A stretch of DNA of 54,033 nucleotides. It comes from Gammaproteobacteria bacterium. Lineage in GTDB: Bacteria > Pseudomonadota > Gammaproteobacteria > S012-40. Location of the stretch: NCBI GenBank assembly GCA_029881255.1, contig JAOUMY010000016.1, positions 1 through 54,033 on the forward strand. The letters are read 5' to 3'. The notes beneath the pieces are model-generated. The model saw only the letters and a program-made list of their open reading frames with translations. It did not search any database and was not told where the DNA came from. The position numbers and the translations under genes are program-made. Below are positions 1-8,592 of the stretch, piece after piece; position 1 is the first letter of the stretch, and each line of letters opens with the position of its first letter.

Positions 1-82
1 TCGCGACAGGTGTGGGCTTCTTAATATCATCAATAAAAACGTTTTCAAAAGTCCCGTACTTTTTAAATAAGGCTGCTTTCAT
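1..82 (-). CDS. MDR-family alcohol dehydrogenase / quinone oxidoreductase, N-terminus (partial)
   Basis: The reverse strand from ATG at 82 reads MKAALFKKYGTFENVFIDDI and then KKPTPVA before the window ends. This is the typical N-terminal strand of zinc-type or quinone-reductase medium-chain dehydrogenases (MKAA...YG...v.idd...P.P). An AAGGA ribosome-binding site sits about 8 bases upstream of the ATG. Only 27 codons are visible, so the substrate and the presence of zinc ligands or the NAD(P)-binding site cannot be judged. It is divergent from the repeat-gene remnant that begins about 40 bp to its right. Confidence 0.7.
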   Translation of the reverse strand, partial: MKAALFKKYGTFENVFIDDIKKPTPVA

Positions 83-119
83 AATCGTATATCCTTAATT
101 CTTGCAAAAAATCCATTAG

Positions 120-1022
120 TGGGGAAGCACCAACTGGTATTACATCGTGATTGATGTTACCGAAGGTGCACACACCTATAAGTGGGAAGTCGAAGCCACG
201 CAAAGCGGTCGACCGTCGGTTTACTTGGATGACGTCTCGTTCAGTTACACCACACCGGTAAGCGGTCCGGGTCCTTATGGTTTTGAGGACGGCTTTCTGC
301 CACCAGAATTTAGCGGCGACTGGGAAGTAGACAATATGGCTAAATTTTCCGGCAGCTTCAGTTTGCATCCCCCCCTGTTAGCTACTGCGGGAATCACTGC
401 CACTGAACTGGTGTATAGCAACACACATACCCAAATCGCTTTCCGTTTGTACACGCGTTATAACAACACGACGTTGTATATCGATGGCGTGCCATATAAC
501 ACCTACAGCGGCAGCACCAACTGGCACTACATCGTCATCAACGTCGACGCAGGTGCTCACACCTATAGATGGGAAGTCGAAGCCACGCAAAGTGGTCGGC
601 CGTCGGTCTACTTGGATGACATCTCGTTCAGCAACACCGCACCGGTGAGTGGTCCGGGTCCTTATGGTTTTGAGGACGGCTTCCTGCCGCCAGAGTTTAC
701 CGGCGGCTGGGAAGTCGATAATCTAGCCAAATTCTCTGGCAGCTTCAGTCTGCATCCGCCCCTGTTAGCTACTGCGGGAACCACTGCTACGGAGTTAGTC
801 TACAGCGGCACGCATACTCAGATCGCGTTCCGTTTGTACACGCGTTATAACAACACGACGCTGTATATCGATGGCGTGCCTTATAACACCTACAGCGGCA
901 GCACCAACTGGCATTACATCGTGATTGATGTTACCGAAGGTGCACACACCTATGAGTGGGAAGTCGAAGCCACTCAAGGTGGTAGACCTTCTGTATATCT
1001 TGATGATGTAACTCTAAATTAA
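120..1022 (+). pseudogene. 3' remnant of a secreted repeat protein (129-aa repeats)
   Basis: An open frame after a TAG at 117-119 encodes the last third of one repeat and then two full 129-residue repeats, ending with TAA at 1020-1022. Each repeat has the pattern GPGPYGFEDGFLPPEF...W.VDN, then LYIDGVPYNTYSGSTNW, then HTY.WEVEATQ.GRPSVYLDD. This looks like a jelly-roll or MAM-like extracellular beta-sandwich module; the exact family is not recognised. Homology to the repeat starts abruptly near 124, inside a unit. There is no credible start codon or ribosome-binding site (the first GTG, at 147, lies mid-repeat). I infer the 5' part was lost by deletion or rearrangement, leaving a non-functional tail beside the oxidoreductase gene. 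A strong terminator follows directly. Confidence 0.7.
124..1019 (+). repeat. 387-bp tandem repeat (about 2.3 copies)
   Basis: Landmarks recur at exactly 387 bp: AGCACC at 126 and 513, and the GGTCCGGGTCCTTATGG block at 264 and 651. The copies are nearly identical at DNA level. The truncated first copy matches the last copy best around the ATTGATGTTACCGAAGG stretch, consistent with recent duplication or unequal crossing-over. Confidence 0.9.
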
Positions 1023-1031
1023 AAACGAATT

Positions 1032-1064
1032 GAGCGACTCGCGAAACGCGGGTCGCTCATTTTT
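1032..1064 (+). terminator. Rho-independent terminator
   Basis: A 12-bp stem (GAGCGACTCGCG / CGCGGGTCGCTC, one G-T pair) with an AAA loop is followed by ATTTTT. It lies 10 bp after the stop codon of the repeat-gene remnant. Confidence 0.85.
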
Positions 1065-1113
1065 CCAAGGAAACAAAACCTGACGCTATCAAATGAAAGC
1101 CGAAAGGCTACAT

Positions 1114-1329
1114 TTATGGAGGAGAAAAAACTGCACCAAGAAATTCGAAAAGGTATTTTTCTAGTAAGCGTTCATGGCGTTGCGCGACAGCGGCAATCGA
1201 TGCGCCGGGTTGGTTGAACTCTTCCAACACTTGGACCTTAAAGACAACAGAGTGATGGCAACGTTTAATCGATATTTTGGTCTCACTTATTTGGTCTATA
1301 TTAGTGTCCACATAATTATAAGTGGACAC
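1114..1329 (-). pseudogene. IS66-family OrfA (TnpA) remnant
   Basis: The middle of this frame reads VVFKVQVLEEFNQPGASIAA then VAQRH. It matches the helix-turn-helix region of IS66-type OrfA proteins (R.H...FK..V...C..PGASIAAVA..HG.N.NL). The expected G.NANL..RW continuation is missing and the frame ends soon after, so this is a decayed fragment of roughly 30 recognisable codons (about 1175-1265). A perfect 8-bp inverted repeat (GTGTCCAC ... GTGGACAC) at 1304-1329 overlaps its GTG start. No OrfB or OrfC is nearby. Confidence 0.65.
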
Positions 1330-1343
1330 CTAAAATATTGCGG

Positions 1344-1376
1344 ACAGTGAATGGATCAAGATGGGTTTGCCGGACG
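1344..1376 (+). repeat. 33-bp direct repeat, copy 1
   Basis: It begins ACAGTGAATGGATCAAGATG and ends GCCGGACG. It matches 8221-8253 at 32 of 33 positions in the same orientation. Both copies read as ADSEWIKM(G/V)LPD in the + frame. It sits between the IS66 remnant and the 3' end of the RCC1-type gene. Origin unknown. Confidence 0.85.
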
Positions 1377-1433
1377 TTTTCGTCTCTACGCTGTCGCACC
1401 ACTAACAAAGCAGTTTTCTTGATAGGATGCACA

Positions 1434-4400
1434 CTAAATTCCTTTCGATCCTTCTTCGAGATATTTCCGCCTTAAAAATACAATAAGAATAAAAATAACA
1501 AGGGTGTTCCAGCTAAAGCTAAGAAACCACGATTTTTTGTTTTTAGTTGTAGAGCTAGATGCATCGCCGACGCCTGATGGTTCAGAGTCAGTTACTTCTT
1601 CGTCCATCTCTACACTAGGACTCTCTACTGTTGCTGACAGACTAAAATCAAAGTCATTTGAAATAGCAAATTCACCATCACTAAGGTCTACTGTTACTCT
1701 CAGATTCCGAACATCACCACCTATCCCGGTTATGCGTACTTTTCTTTCGCTACCAATACCGTCTACGGTAGCGATGCCTTCTTTCGAATTTACTTGGACT
1801 AATAGGTCGTTCGAGTTGGTATCCAGGTCAACTAAGCGCAGATCAAACTCCGCGAATCCACTAGCTGAATCAAAGTCTGTCAACTTAAGTGATGCAATTT
1901 GTGGCGGTTCGTTTACGTTTAGCACGTCGATTAGAAAATGCTTGGTAACGTCTTCTTGGCCTGGAACGATTAGTTTTACATCGAACTCTAAATGCGACTG
2001 AGTTTCTGTATCGAGTTCAATTCCTGAAGACAGATAGAGCATATTCCCTTTTAAAAAAAGCAAGTCTGCATGGGAACCCGACACAACAAGTAGGTATTCA
2101 TCATGTTCTTTAATACCAATTAGTACAAACTTACCGAGAACCTTTTCCGATTCACTGTATCCTTCGAAGATCGTTTCACTACTAAATTCAAAATTAGCCT
2201 CAACTGTTACTACTTCATCCAAAGTTAGCGTAATAACTTTTGTTACTGTAATACCACCTCGATCGACGATTTTTACGCTAACTTCATGTGATCGGGCCGT
2301 TTCAACGTCTAACAAATAGTCCTCTGCGAGTAATAATGTATTGTCTTCGATTGTGAACAAGGGGCCTGAGTAATCTTCGTTAGTGGAACTCTCGATATAG
2401 AACTGATGAGTATCCGCGTTATCTTGGTCAATGGCCGTTAGGTGCCCAATTACCGAAAATCTTGGATAAAATCCTTCAGGTAAATGGTTTGGGGAAAGTA
2501 GCAGACCAGTAGGAGCTTCGTTGACGTCGTCTACAAAAATTTCTAGTGTCTTGGAAAGAGATTGGTTATGTGAATCTGTAGCCGTAACCTCAATATGTAG
2601 TATCGGCGTTGTTTCGTAGTCGAACATAGCGTCCGCTTTGGCCCAAAGTAGATATTCCCCGTCAACGATACTCGTCAATTTGAAATATCCTAGATCTCCG
2701 CCTGTTAGCGCTAGCATAGGAACGTCGCCATACTCACTATCTATCCCGACTAGCTTGCCTAGGAGTCTCTCGCTATTGTTCCCTTCTATGTCGACAACAT
2801 TTTCAGGAATTCGATTGTTCGATAAGTTGACATCGACTGGCGGACCATTTGATTCAATAGCCTTAATGGTGAAAGTAGTATTTGTACGTTTGCGAAGCTC
2901 ATCGATAGACTCAATCGTCAAGGTAAATGAAGATAGCGAGTCCAAGGTGTTTGGATTGCCAATGAAACGCAACATATCTCCTTCAATTGCGAATTGCGTG
3001 CTATCAGTTCCTTCTAGTATTGAGTATGTATAAGTTCTCGCTGCAGCGCCTGCATTATCATCGTCATCCGTGGTCAATCGTCCTACATCAATATAGGAAG
3101 AATATCCCTCGCCGCCCCAGGTTTTTACTTCCGCGCCTTTCCAAAGGTTGAGATTGGATAGATTGATATCCAGTGGCTGACTGTTTACCACAACGTTAAA
3201 GACGAGTTCTGTCGATGAGATCCCATCGCTCGCTGTTATGACAATCTTACTGCATCCAAAATCGTCGGCACCAGGTGTACCATAGATGGTTTGCGTCTGT
3301 GATTCGTAATGCATCCAGACAGGCAACTCGCCAAGGGTATATTCGACCAAGTGACCATCCGGGTCTTCAGCGTTAAACGAGTAACTAAATAGTTGGTTCG
3401 GGGGAGTATCCACCAATGCGGCTGTATTTTCGCAACTAAACTTACTGATATGCTCTATATCACGTGGATGTGGCGTATCCCAAAAAACAGGCTTCGTCTG
3501 CCAAAGAGGAGCTTCGTTTAATCGTCCCGGCGATTTAGCAGGCACGCCGTTACCTAGCTGGCCGTGCATTCCGTTACCCCATGACCAAAGGCTACCATTG
3601 GACTTTATTGCAACAGAAAATTCATCACCCGCAGCGATTTTCACCCAATCGGCGTCGTTACTAATTTTTACGGGATTGTGATTATCAGTAATGTCGTTAT
3701 CAACTTCTCCGTTACCAAGTTGCCCGACACTGTTATCCCCCCATGCCCACAACGTCTGGTCGCTCTTCCTGGCAAGCGTATGCTTTTTACCAAAAGCAAG
3801 ACCATCCCAATCATTGTCTGTTCCAACCTGTCTTGGTTCCGGAATCATACTAAAGCTTTCAAACCCTAACTGACCGTGCGCATTTTCTCCCCATGTCCAC
3901 AGCGTACCGTCCTGCTTTATCGCGGCGGACTGATTATATCCGGCAAACACGGTTTTCCAATTCGAATCCTGACCGACTTGTTGAACACTGAACACAAAAT
4001 CCACATTGGAACCAGCGGCCACTTGACCATATTGATTATTGCCCCACGCCCAAAGTGTACCGTCATCCTTTACACCAAGAATATGCGTTTTAGACATCGC
4101 GAAGGAACGCCATTTGGTTCCCGCACTAATTTCAACCATTTCACTAAAATGCTGATCTAAATTTTCTTCACCGAGACCAAGATAGCCCTCTTTGTCTGGC
4201 CAGCCGTATCGCCCCCATCCCCATAGCGTATTGTCATTGCGCAAAGCGAAGAAATAGTGATCACCTGAATAGATCGCTTTCCAATCTGATGTGCCTGAGA
4301 TAAGAAGGTTTCGTTTTAGGCCCTCATAATATACCGTCGTGTCATCTTGCCAGCGATAGGTCCCGTTTAGGCGAATATTATGGTTGTTATCAATGAAGAC

Positions 4401-5657
4401 CACATGTTCAAATCCGACATCAATAGCACTAACGCCAGTAAAACTTTGCTTTGGTAAAGAGGTAAGCATAAATTCCGGGCTCCACACTAAGCCAGGGACA
4501 GTATAGTAGCCCCAACGCCAGACACTTTTGTCCGCCTTTCCTGCGAGAACTGACTCTTTAGTGGTAACAAGATATTGCCAATCGACGTCATTACCGATTT
4601 GTTGTGGTGAAGCTACTGGATAGGGAAGAGATGGGTAGTTGGCAGGAAATATTTCTGATATTCGAGGTGAGTCTGTATCGAATTGTTTAGCCCAAAGTGT
4701 ATTGTCCCATCCGTAATAGAAGTCAGTTGACGTTTTAATGGTGCGCCAGTCTCCTATATACTGTGGTGCAATACTAGTTTGCGTTACTGCCCAACTTGTT
4801 TGGTCCTCTCTATGCATAAATAGAGTCTCTACTGAGAATCTCTTTATATATTCCGCGTAACTCCAGTTTCGATCGTTGCCTACCTGATGCGGTGTCGTCA
4901 TAAAGCCGTCTTCACCGATGTTTTTACCCCAAACCCATAGCGTGCCATCATTTTTAATAGCCAAAGAACGTTGACTACCCGCATCTATAAATTGCCAGTC
5001 AGACTCATTGCCTATACGAACAGGCGCATTTCGTTGCAACGTATCTCCGTCTCCGATCGCACCAAACTCACCTTTACCCCATGCCCACAAATAACCATTT
5101 TCGTCTATTGCCAATGCATGATAGCTACCTGCTGAAATCATTTTCCATTTTGCTGTGGAGGGCAATTGGCGGGGCGCAATTGGCCTCACTTCGCCGTCAT
5201 CAAATCCTAAAACACCAAATTCATTCGTACCCCACGTCCAAAGATTTCCGTCGTAGTCTAGGGCCATGGCATATGTCAGCCCGGCTTCAATTTCTTTAAA
5301 CTTCTTATCTGTCGCGGTCACTATTCGAAAGTCTAAATAAGAACCCAAACCTCCTGCCGGATCGAGCAAACCGTATTTGTTATCTCCTCGGCCCCAAAGA
5401 TATCCGTCATCAGATATCCCGATATATTCCCTGCCGGTAAAGGCAAGATCTCTCCACATACGGTCACCCATATTTTTGTGGTGCTTTTGAGCTTTTTCTG
5501 GATATTGATACGTACCATCTGATCGAAGGATCAGGCCGGAATTATCAAACCGTGGTTCTATTGCAAACGTGTTAACCGACATGCAGATCAACCCACTAAT
5601 GCAAGAGAACTTAATGAAAAGTTTTACTAGGTCGCGAATAATTGGGACGGTACTCAC
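1434..5657 (-). CDS. Exported RCC1-repeat / cadherin-like protein with C-terminal membrane anchor
   Basis: This 1407-residue protein starts at GTG with AAGGA about 10 bases upstream. A signal peptide (residues 1-32, ending SVNTFA) leads into at least nine RCC1/BLIP-II-type propeller repeats over residues ~50-760, each with the core LW.WG.N..GQLG. A dystroglycan-type cadherin-like (CADG) domain follows at ~790-870, with GTPGADDFGCSKIVITASDG, and then several cadherin-like or VCBS-like strands. A Ser/Thr-rich stretch precedes a single membrane helix (NTLVIFILIVFL) and RRK at the very C-terminus. This tripartite end resembles surface-sorting tails, but it lacks the PEP motif and the Gly-Gly of GlyGly-CTERM. 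Role inferred: surface or periplasmic binding protein. It is last in a three-gene operon with the two DUF1566 genes. Confidence 0.85.
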   Translation of the reverse strand: MSTVPIIRDLVKLFIKFSCISGLICMSVNTFAIEPRFDNSGLILRSDGTYQYPEKAQKHHKNMGDRMWRDLAFTGREYIGISDDGYLWGRGDNKYGLLDPAGGLGSYLDFRIVTATDKKFKEIEAGLTYAMALDYDGNLWTWGTNEFGVLGFDDGEVRPIAPRQLPSTAKWKMISAGSYHALAIDENGYLWAWGKGEFGAIGDGDTLQRNAPVRIGNESDWQFIDAGSQRSLAIKNDGTLWVWGKNIGEDGFMTTPHQVGNDRNWSYAEYIKRFSVETLFMHREDQTSWAVTQTSIAPQYIGDWRTIKTSTDFYYGWDNTLWAKQFDTDSPRISEIFPANYPSLPYPVASPQQIGNDVDWQYLVTTKESVLAGKADKSVWRWGYYTVPGLVWSPEFMLTSLPKQSFTGVSAIDVGFEHVVFIDNNHNIRLNGTYRWQDDTTVYYEGLKRNLLISGTSDWKAIYSGDHYFFALRNDNTLWGWGRYGWPDKEGYLGLGEENLDQHFSEMVEISAGTKWRSFAMSKTHILGVKDDGTLWAWGNNQYGQVAAGSNVDFVFSVQQVGQDSNWKTVFAGYNQSAAIKQDGTLWTWGENAHGQLGFESFSMIPEPRQVGTDNDWDGLAFGKKHTLARKSDQTLWAWGDNSVGQLGNGEVDNDITDNHNPVKISNDADWVKIAAGDEFSVAIKSNGSLWSWGNGMHGQLGNGVPAKSPGRLNEAPLWQTKPVFWDTPHPRDIEHISKFSCENTAALVDTPPNQLFSYSFNAEDPDGHLVEYTLGELPVWMHYESQTQTIYGTPGADDFGCSKIVITASDGISSTELVFNVVVNSQPLDINLSNLNLWKGAEVKTWGGEGYSSYIDVGRLTTDDDDNAGAAARTYTYSILEGTDSTQFAIEGDMLRFIGNPNTLDSLSSFTLTIESIDELRKRTNTTFTIKAIESNGPPVDVNLSNNRIPENVVDIEGNNSERLLGKLVGIDSEYGDVPMLALTGGDLGYFKLTSIVDGEYLLWAKADAMFDYETTPILHIEVTATDSHNQSLSKTLEIFVDDVNEAPTGLLLSPNHLPEGFYPRFSVIGHLTAIDQDNADTHQFYIESSTNEDYSGPLFTIEDNTLLLAEDYLLDVETARSHEVSVKIVDRGGITVTKVITLTLDEVVTVEANFEFSSETIFEGYSESEKVLGKFVLIGIKEHDEYLLVVSGSHADLLFLKGNMLYLSSGIELDTETQSHLEFDVKLIVPGQEDVTKHFLIDVLNVNEPPQIASLKLTDFDSASGFAEFDLRLVDLDTNSNDLLVQVNSKEGIATVDGIGSERKVRITGIGGDVRNLRVTVDLSDGEFAISNDFDFSLSATVESPSVEMDEEVTDSEPSGVGDASSSTTKNKKSWFLSFSWNTLVIFILIVFLRRKYLEEGSKGI

Positions 5658-5786
5658 TTAGTATACATTCCTTCTAGTTTGTCGCTGTCTACCCTTACGA
5701 ACCAATATTCATGTTAACTGCGCGAATTCGAATACGGTGTTATTTGACTTTTCCGAACCATATTCTCTCATGGCTTAAACTACATG

Positions 5787-6419
5787 CTATCGGCTTCGTA
5801 CCAATCTTACCGCCTGTTTCGAGTCTATCGAGCTGATTTTGGCTCCCAGACTCGGATGGGCGAAGGCCATCGCGTAGGCTGAATTGACATAAACAAAATT
5901 GCCTGAATCAGTTGGTAATTTGATTGCCTTACGGCTTGGTGTCGATGTCCAATATCGTGAGGGAGATGAATCGAAAATAGCAATGTCAATTGCCAGGAAA
6001 GAACTGGAATCTAAGCACGCTGGGTCATAAATCGAACCGATCTCTTTCACGTTTGGTAGTCGCCAATCATTATTCGAGGAAAAAGAATCTTGCTGTGCTC
6101 GCGCCAATGCTTCCTTCCACGTGAACATATCGACAATTCGGTATCCAAATTCGTTTATCTCCGCATCGCAGAGCCCTGTTTGTTCATTCCAGGTAGTACC
6201 AAGCGTACATTTTTGCCACATCAGATTGGTCATTTTATCCGTAATCGTGCCATTCTTATTGTCGATAAAGCGGTTTAAATAATGACCAGGTATTGCGCCA
6301 TTGCAGGCGAACGTCGTGGTGTGTATGCAAACGGTAGCGATAAAAAAAAGCAAACCAATAAACTGTCTATTGTGTATCAATTTCGGGAAATGACTACGAC
6401 TAGAATTTCTGTTTTTCAT
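5787..6419 (-). CDS. Exported DUF1566 (Lcl C-terminal-like) protein
   Basis: This 210-residue protein has a signal peptide (basic start, hydrophobic residues ~18-36). It then carries one DUF1566 domain, recognisable from RFIDNKNGTITDKMTNLMWQ, from W.EAL..A....F....DWRLPNVKEIGSIYD, from YWTSTPS and from a terminal VRLVRSR. DUF1566 domains occur in secreted or surface proteins of Gram-negative bacteria; their biochemical role is not established. The gene lies 25 bp after the DUF1566 lipoprotein gene and 130 bp before the RCC1-type gene, all on the minus strand. A single operon is likely. Confidence 0.8.
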   Translation of the reverse strand: MKNRNSSRSHFPKLIHNRQFIGLLFFIATVCIHTTTFACNGAIPGHYLNRFIDNKNGTITDKMTNLMWQKCTLGTTWNEQTGLCDAEINEFGYRIVDMFTWKEALARAQQDSFSSNNDWRLPNVKEIGSIYDPACLDSSSFLAIDIAIFDSSPSRYWTSTPSRKAIKLPTDSGNFVYVNSAYAMAFAHPSLGAKISSIDSKQAVRLVRSR

Positions 6420-6443
6420 ATTTAATTTTTAATCCTCGCCTAT

Positions 6444-8099
6444 CTAGTCGTCGCTCGTCACGAAAGAAAGTGAAGATTTGACCGAACCACGCACAAGCAT
6501 AACAGCATTGGTAAACCCCCTGTTAAGCTCGCACTTCTTCGGATGTGACTCGGAAGTACCTTCGGCAAAATGAAAGCCAAATGCTCTGTTGCTGGATATT
6601 CCATCGGTGATCGAAGTCCATTGATGGCGTCGAACAATATTCGGAAAATATTTTGGATCCAGCAAAAAGTAGACGCCTGAGACCTGCGTATCTATTCCGT
6701 AGTCGACAATTGATCTCAGCTCTTCAATTGTCGGTAATCGCCAATCGAAAAATCCACACCATTGTTCGCTATTCGCAAGTTGTATGTGTTGAAGAGTGTT
6801 ACCTTCTAAATAGGGAATATCACATGCTGATGGATCCTCCATTCCGGAATCTCCCCCGTTGCTGATCTCCTTAGGATCGAACCAAGTGAAGAGCGAGGTG
6901 GATGATCTCGGTCCGGAAAGGGTTTTCACTTCCCAATGCAGGCCCGTATTATTATCACGTGTACAATTCCAAGTGCTTGTGTCCGTGTGAGTGTCTGGTA
7001 AGTCGGCGCCAGACGTATCCAGTTTTGTGAAGCTAAAGCTTGTACCTACCGCGTTCGATTGATTCGTGCCATCTTGTCCCTTATACGACCCGGGCTCCTC
7101 TGAAAATATTTTTACGCCTACCGTTCCGTCCTGTTTCGTAATTTGAGCGTCGGTAATAAAATATTTGACACCGGTTTTATTAAGAGGTGCTTCTACAGCC
7201 GGATGATAGAACGCCGACTGAACTTTGATTCCAACCGAGGGAGAACTGTCACCTTTGGAATTTGTCGCAACCAGGTAGTAATAGATATTCGACAGAGGAG
7301 TTACGTTTTGATGCGCGTAGGAGTCGCTTTCGGATTCACCGATCAATTCTGCCGATTCAAAGGAGTCGGAATCTTGAGACATATAAATCTTGTAAGACGT
7401 CACCGAATTATTTGATGTCCAGGTAACAACATTCTCACCGCTAAGTGTCTTGATTTCTTTGATTTCAGGCTTTTTAGGAAGTTCCGCGCTGTCGACGTCG
7501 AGTGCCTCTGACGGAAAACTGCTACCGGATTGATTCAATGCAACAAGATAATAACGAATCTTAGAAGATGCCTCTGCATTTGTATGAGTAAGGCTTCGCT
7601 CCTCAGTTTCACCCACCAGGCTTGCGTCTGCAAAAGTTTGATCGACTGATGATGAGAAGATTTGATAAGACGTCGATGACGCTACTGCGTTCCAGGAAAG
7701 TGTGTTTTCGTTTCCCGCGATATCCGCGTCTGCAAATTCCGGTTTGGCAGGGACAAACAAGACGGTTTTCTCGTCGGATATGGCGGTATGTTTTTTGTTC
7801 GACGCCTCAACAGAAATGGCGATGTTTTGACCGAAAATAGGTTCAAGCACAAAAGGCGATTTAACGCCGTCAATTCTATTTATCTCTGAATCGTCGCTTC
7901 GATGCCAGCGTATGGAATACCTTTCCGCACCACCCACTGCTCCCCACGACAACGACACACCCTTATCGTCCGTAAAGTCACCTACGACTAAGGTTGGTGA
8001 ACTCAATACGTCGTCATGAATACACGCCGACACCAGGGAAAACAATATTATGCAGAAAAGAAGAACGACTAGCCCTTTGGTATTAGAATTCACAGCCAT
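6444..8099 (-). CDS. Lipoprotein with fibronectin-III-like repeats and DUF1566 domain
   Basis: This 551-residue protein begins with a lipoprotein signal (LFSLVSAC, Cys26), so it is probably anchored in the outer membrane. Residues ~35-295 form three fibronectin-III-like beta-sandwiches, with repeated Y.I..S/Y.IRW and YYLVA.N..G.S.PS signatures. Residues ~370-540 are a DUF1566 domain (NTGLHWEVK, FDWRLPTIEELRSIVDYG, HQWTSI, NAVMLVRG). It is first in the operon. There is no clear Shine-Dalgarno sequence before the ATG, and a candidate promoter lies so close that the mRNA could be nearly leaderless. Sharing the DUF1566 domain with the next gene suggests the two proteins function together. Confidence 0.8.
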   Translation of the reverse strand: MAVNSNTKGLVVLLFCIILFSLVSACIHDDVLSSPTLVVGDFTDDKGVSLSWGAVGGAERYSIRWHRSDDSEINRIDGVKSPFVLEPIFGQNIAISVEASNKKHTAISDEKTVLFVPAKPEFADADIAGNENTLSWNAVASSTSYQIFSSSVDQTFADASLVGETEERSLTHTNAEASSKIRYYLVALNQSGSSFPSEALDVDSAELPKKPEIKEIKTLSGENVVTWTSNNSVTSYKIYMSQDSDSFESAELIGESESDSYAHQNVTPLSNIYYYLVATNSKGDSSPSVGIKVQSAFYHPAVEAPLNKTGVKYFITDAQITKQDGTVGVKIFSEEPGSYKGQDGTNQSNAVGTSFSFTKLDTSGADLPDTHTDTSTWNCTRDNNTGLHWEVKTLSGPRSSTSLFTWFDPKEISNGGDSGMEDPSACDIPYLEGNTLQHIQLANSEQWCGFFDWRLPTIEELRSIVDYGIDTQVSGVYFLLDPKYFPNIVRRHQWTSITDGISSNRAFGFHFAEGTSESHPKKCELNRGFTNAVMLVRGSVKSSLSFVTSDD

Positions 8100-8112
8100 T
8101 ATTAAAGTTATT

Positions 8113-8141
8113 TTGATAATAAGACCGTTATCTTAGCTCAA
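8113..8141 (-). promoter_or_regulatory. Candidate sigma-70 promoter of the DUF1566/RCC1 operon
   Basis: On the minus strand TTGAGC (8136-8141) and TATCAA (8113-8118) are spaced by 17 bp. Each matches its consensus at 4 of 6 positions. The predicted start would lie only about 7 nt before the ATG at 8099. Pattern-based only. Confidence 0.35.
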
Positions 8142-8220
8142 CAGAGCGTGTTTGACTATTCTTTTGAATAATAAATGGAAACAGGTTGGCAAGAGGTGAT
8201 GGCTGGACGCTTACTAGCAG

Positions 8221-8253
8221 ACAGTGAATGGATCAAGATGGTTTTGCCGGACG
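8221..8253 (+). repeat. 33-bp direct repeat, copy 2
   Basis: It matches 1344-1376 at 32 of 33 positions, same orientation. It sits inside a 39-codon frame (ATG 8175 to TGA 8293) reading ...LLADSEWIKMVLPDGYYYF... with no ribosome-binding site. With copy 1 it brackets the three-gene operon. Confidence 0.85.
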
Positions 8254-8295
8254 GTTACTACTATTTTACAAGTCTCAAAGGCGTCACGAAATGAA

Positions 8296-8319
8296 GAGAA
8301 TGTACACCATTCTGTGTAA
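8296..8319 (-). repeat. IS256-type terminal inverted repeat
   Basis: GAGAATGTACACCATTCTGTG lies about 10 bp beyond the transposase stop codon. It has the form of IS256-family ends (GAGA.TGT.....TT.TGTGTAA). The partner end was not found in the window. Confidence 0.5.
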
Positions 8320-8328
8320 CTGCAGTTG

Positions 8329-8475
8329 TTAAACATAGTTGATCAACCGATCTTCGAACTCAATCGTAAACCGATTCAGCGCCGATTTCCAATTTCTAAT
8401 TGGCATTGTCCATTTTGATGATGCCTGCTGTATCGCCAGGTAAACGACTTTTCTGGCGGAGTCATCTGATGGGAA
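8329..8475 (-). pseudogene. IS256-family transposase, C-terminal fragment
   Basis: The reverse strand reads FPSDDSARKVVYLAIQQASS, then KWTMPIRNWKSALNRFTIEF, then EDRLINYV and stop. This is the conserved C-terminus of IS256/mutator-type transposases (FPND.AA.KLLYLAL...KKWTMPIR.W..ALNQFAI.FE.R). Everything upstream of the FPSDD motif, including the DDE catalytic residues, is absent, so it is a dead remnant of about 49 codons. It shows past insertion and deletion at the edge of the DUF1566/RCC1 block. Confidence 0.85.
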
Positions 8476-8592
8476 TTGTAATCCCCCCAAAACCAAGAGA
8501 GCCCACGAGTAGAATAGTCGTTTGAGACAAATTACCCAGAGTAATTAGAATACGTGACCATAAGATCAGAAAAAGCTAAGGGAGTAAGAAGT

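Noticed and set aside
124-1019. CRISPR or phage tail-fibre array
   Set aside because: The 387-bp units are coding, contiguous and without spacers.
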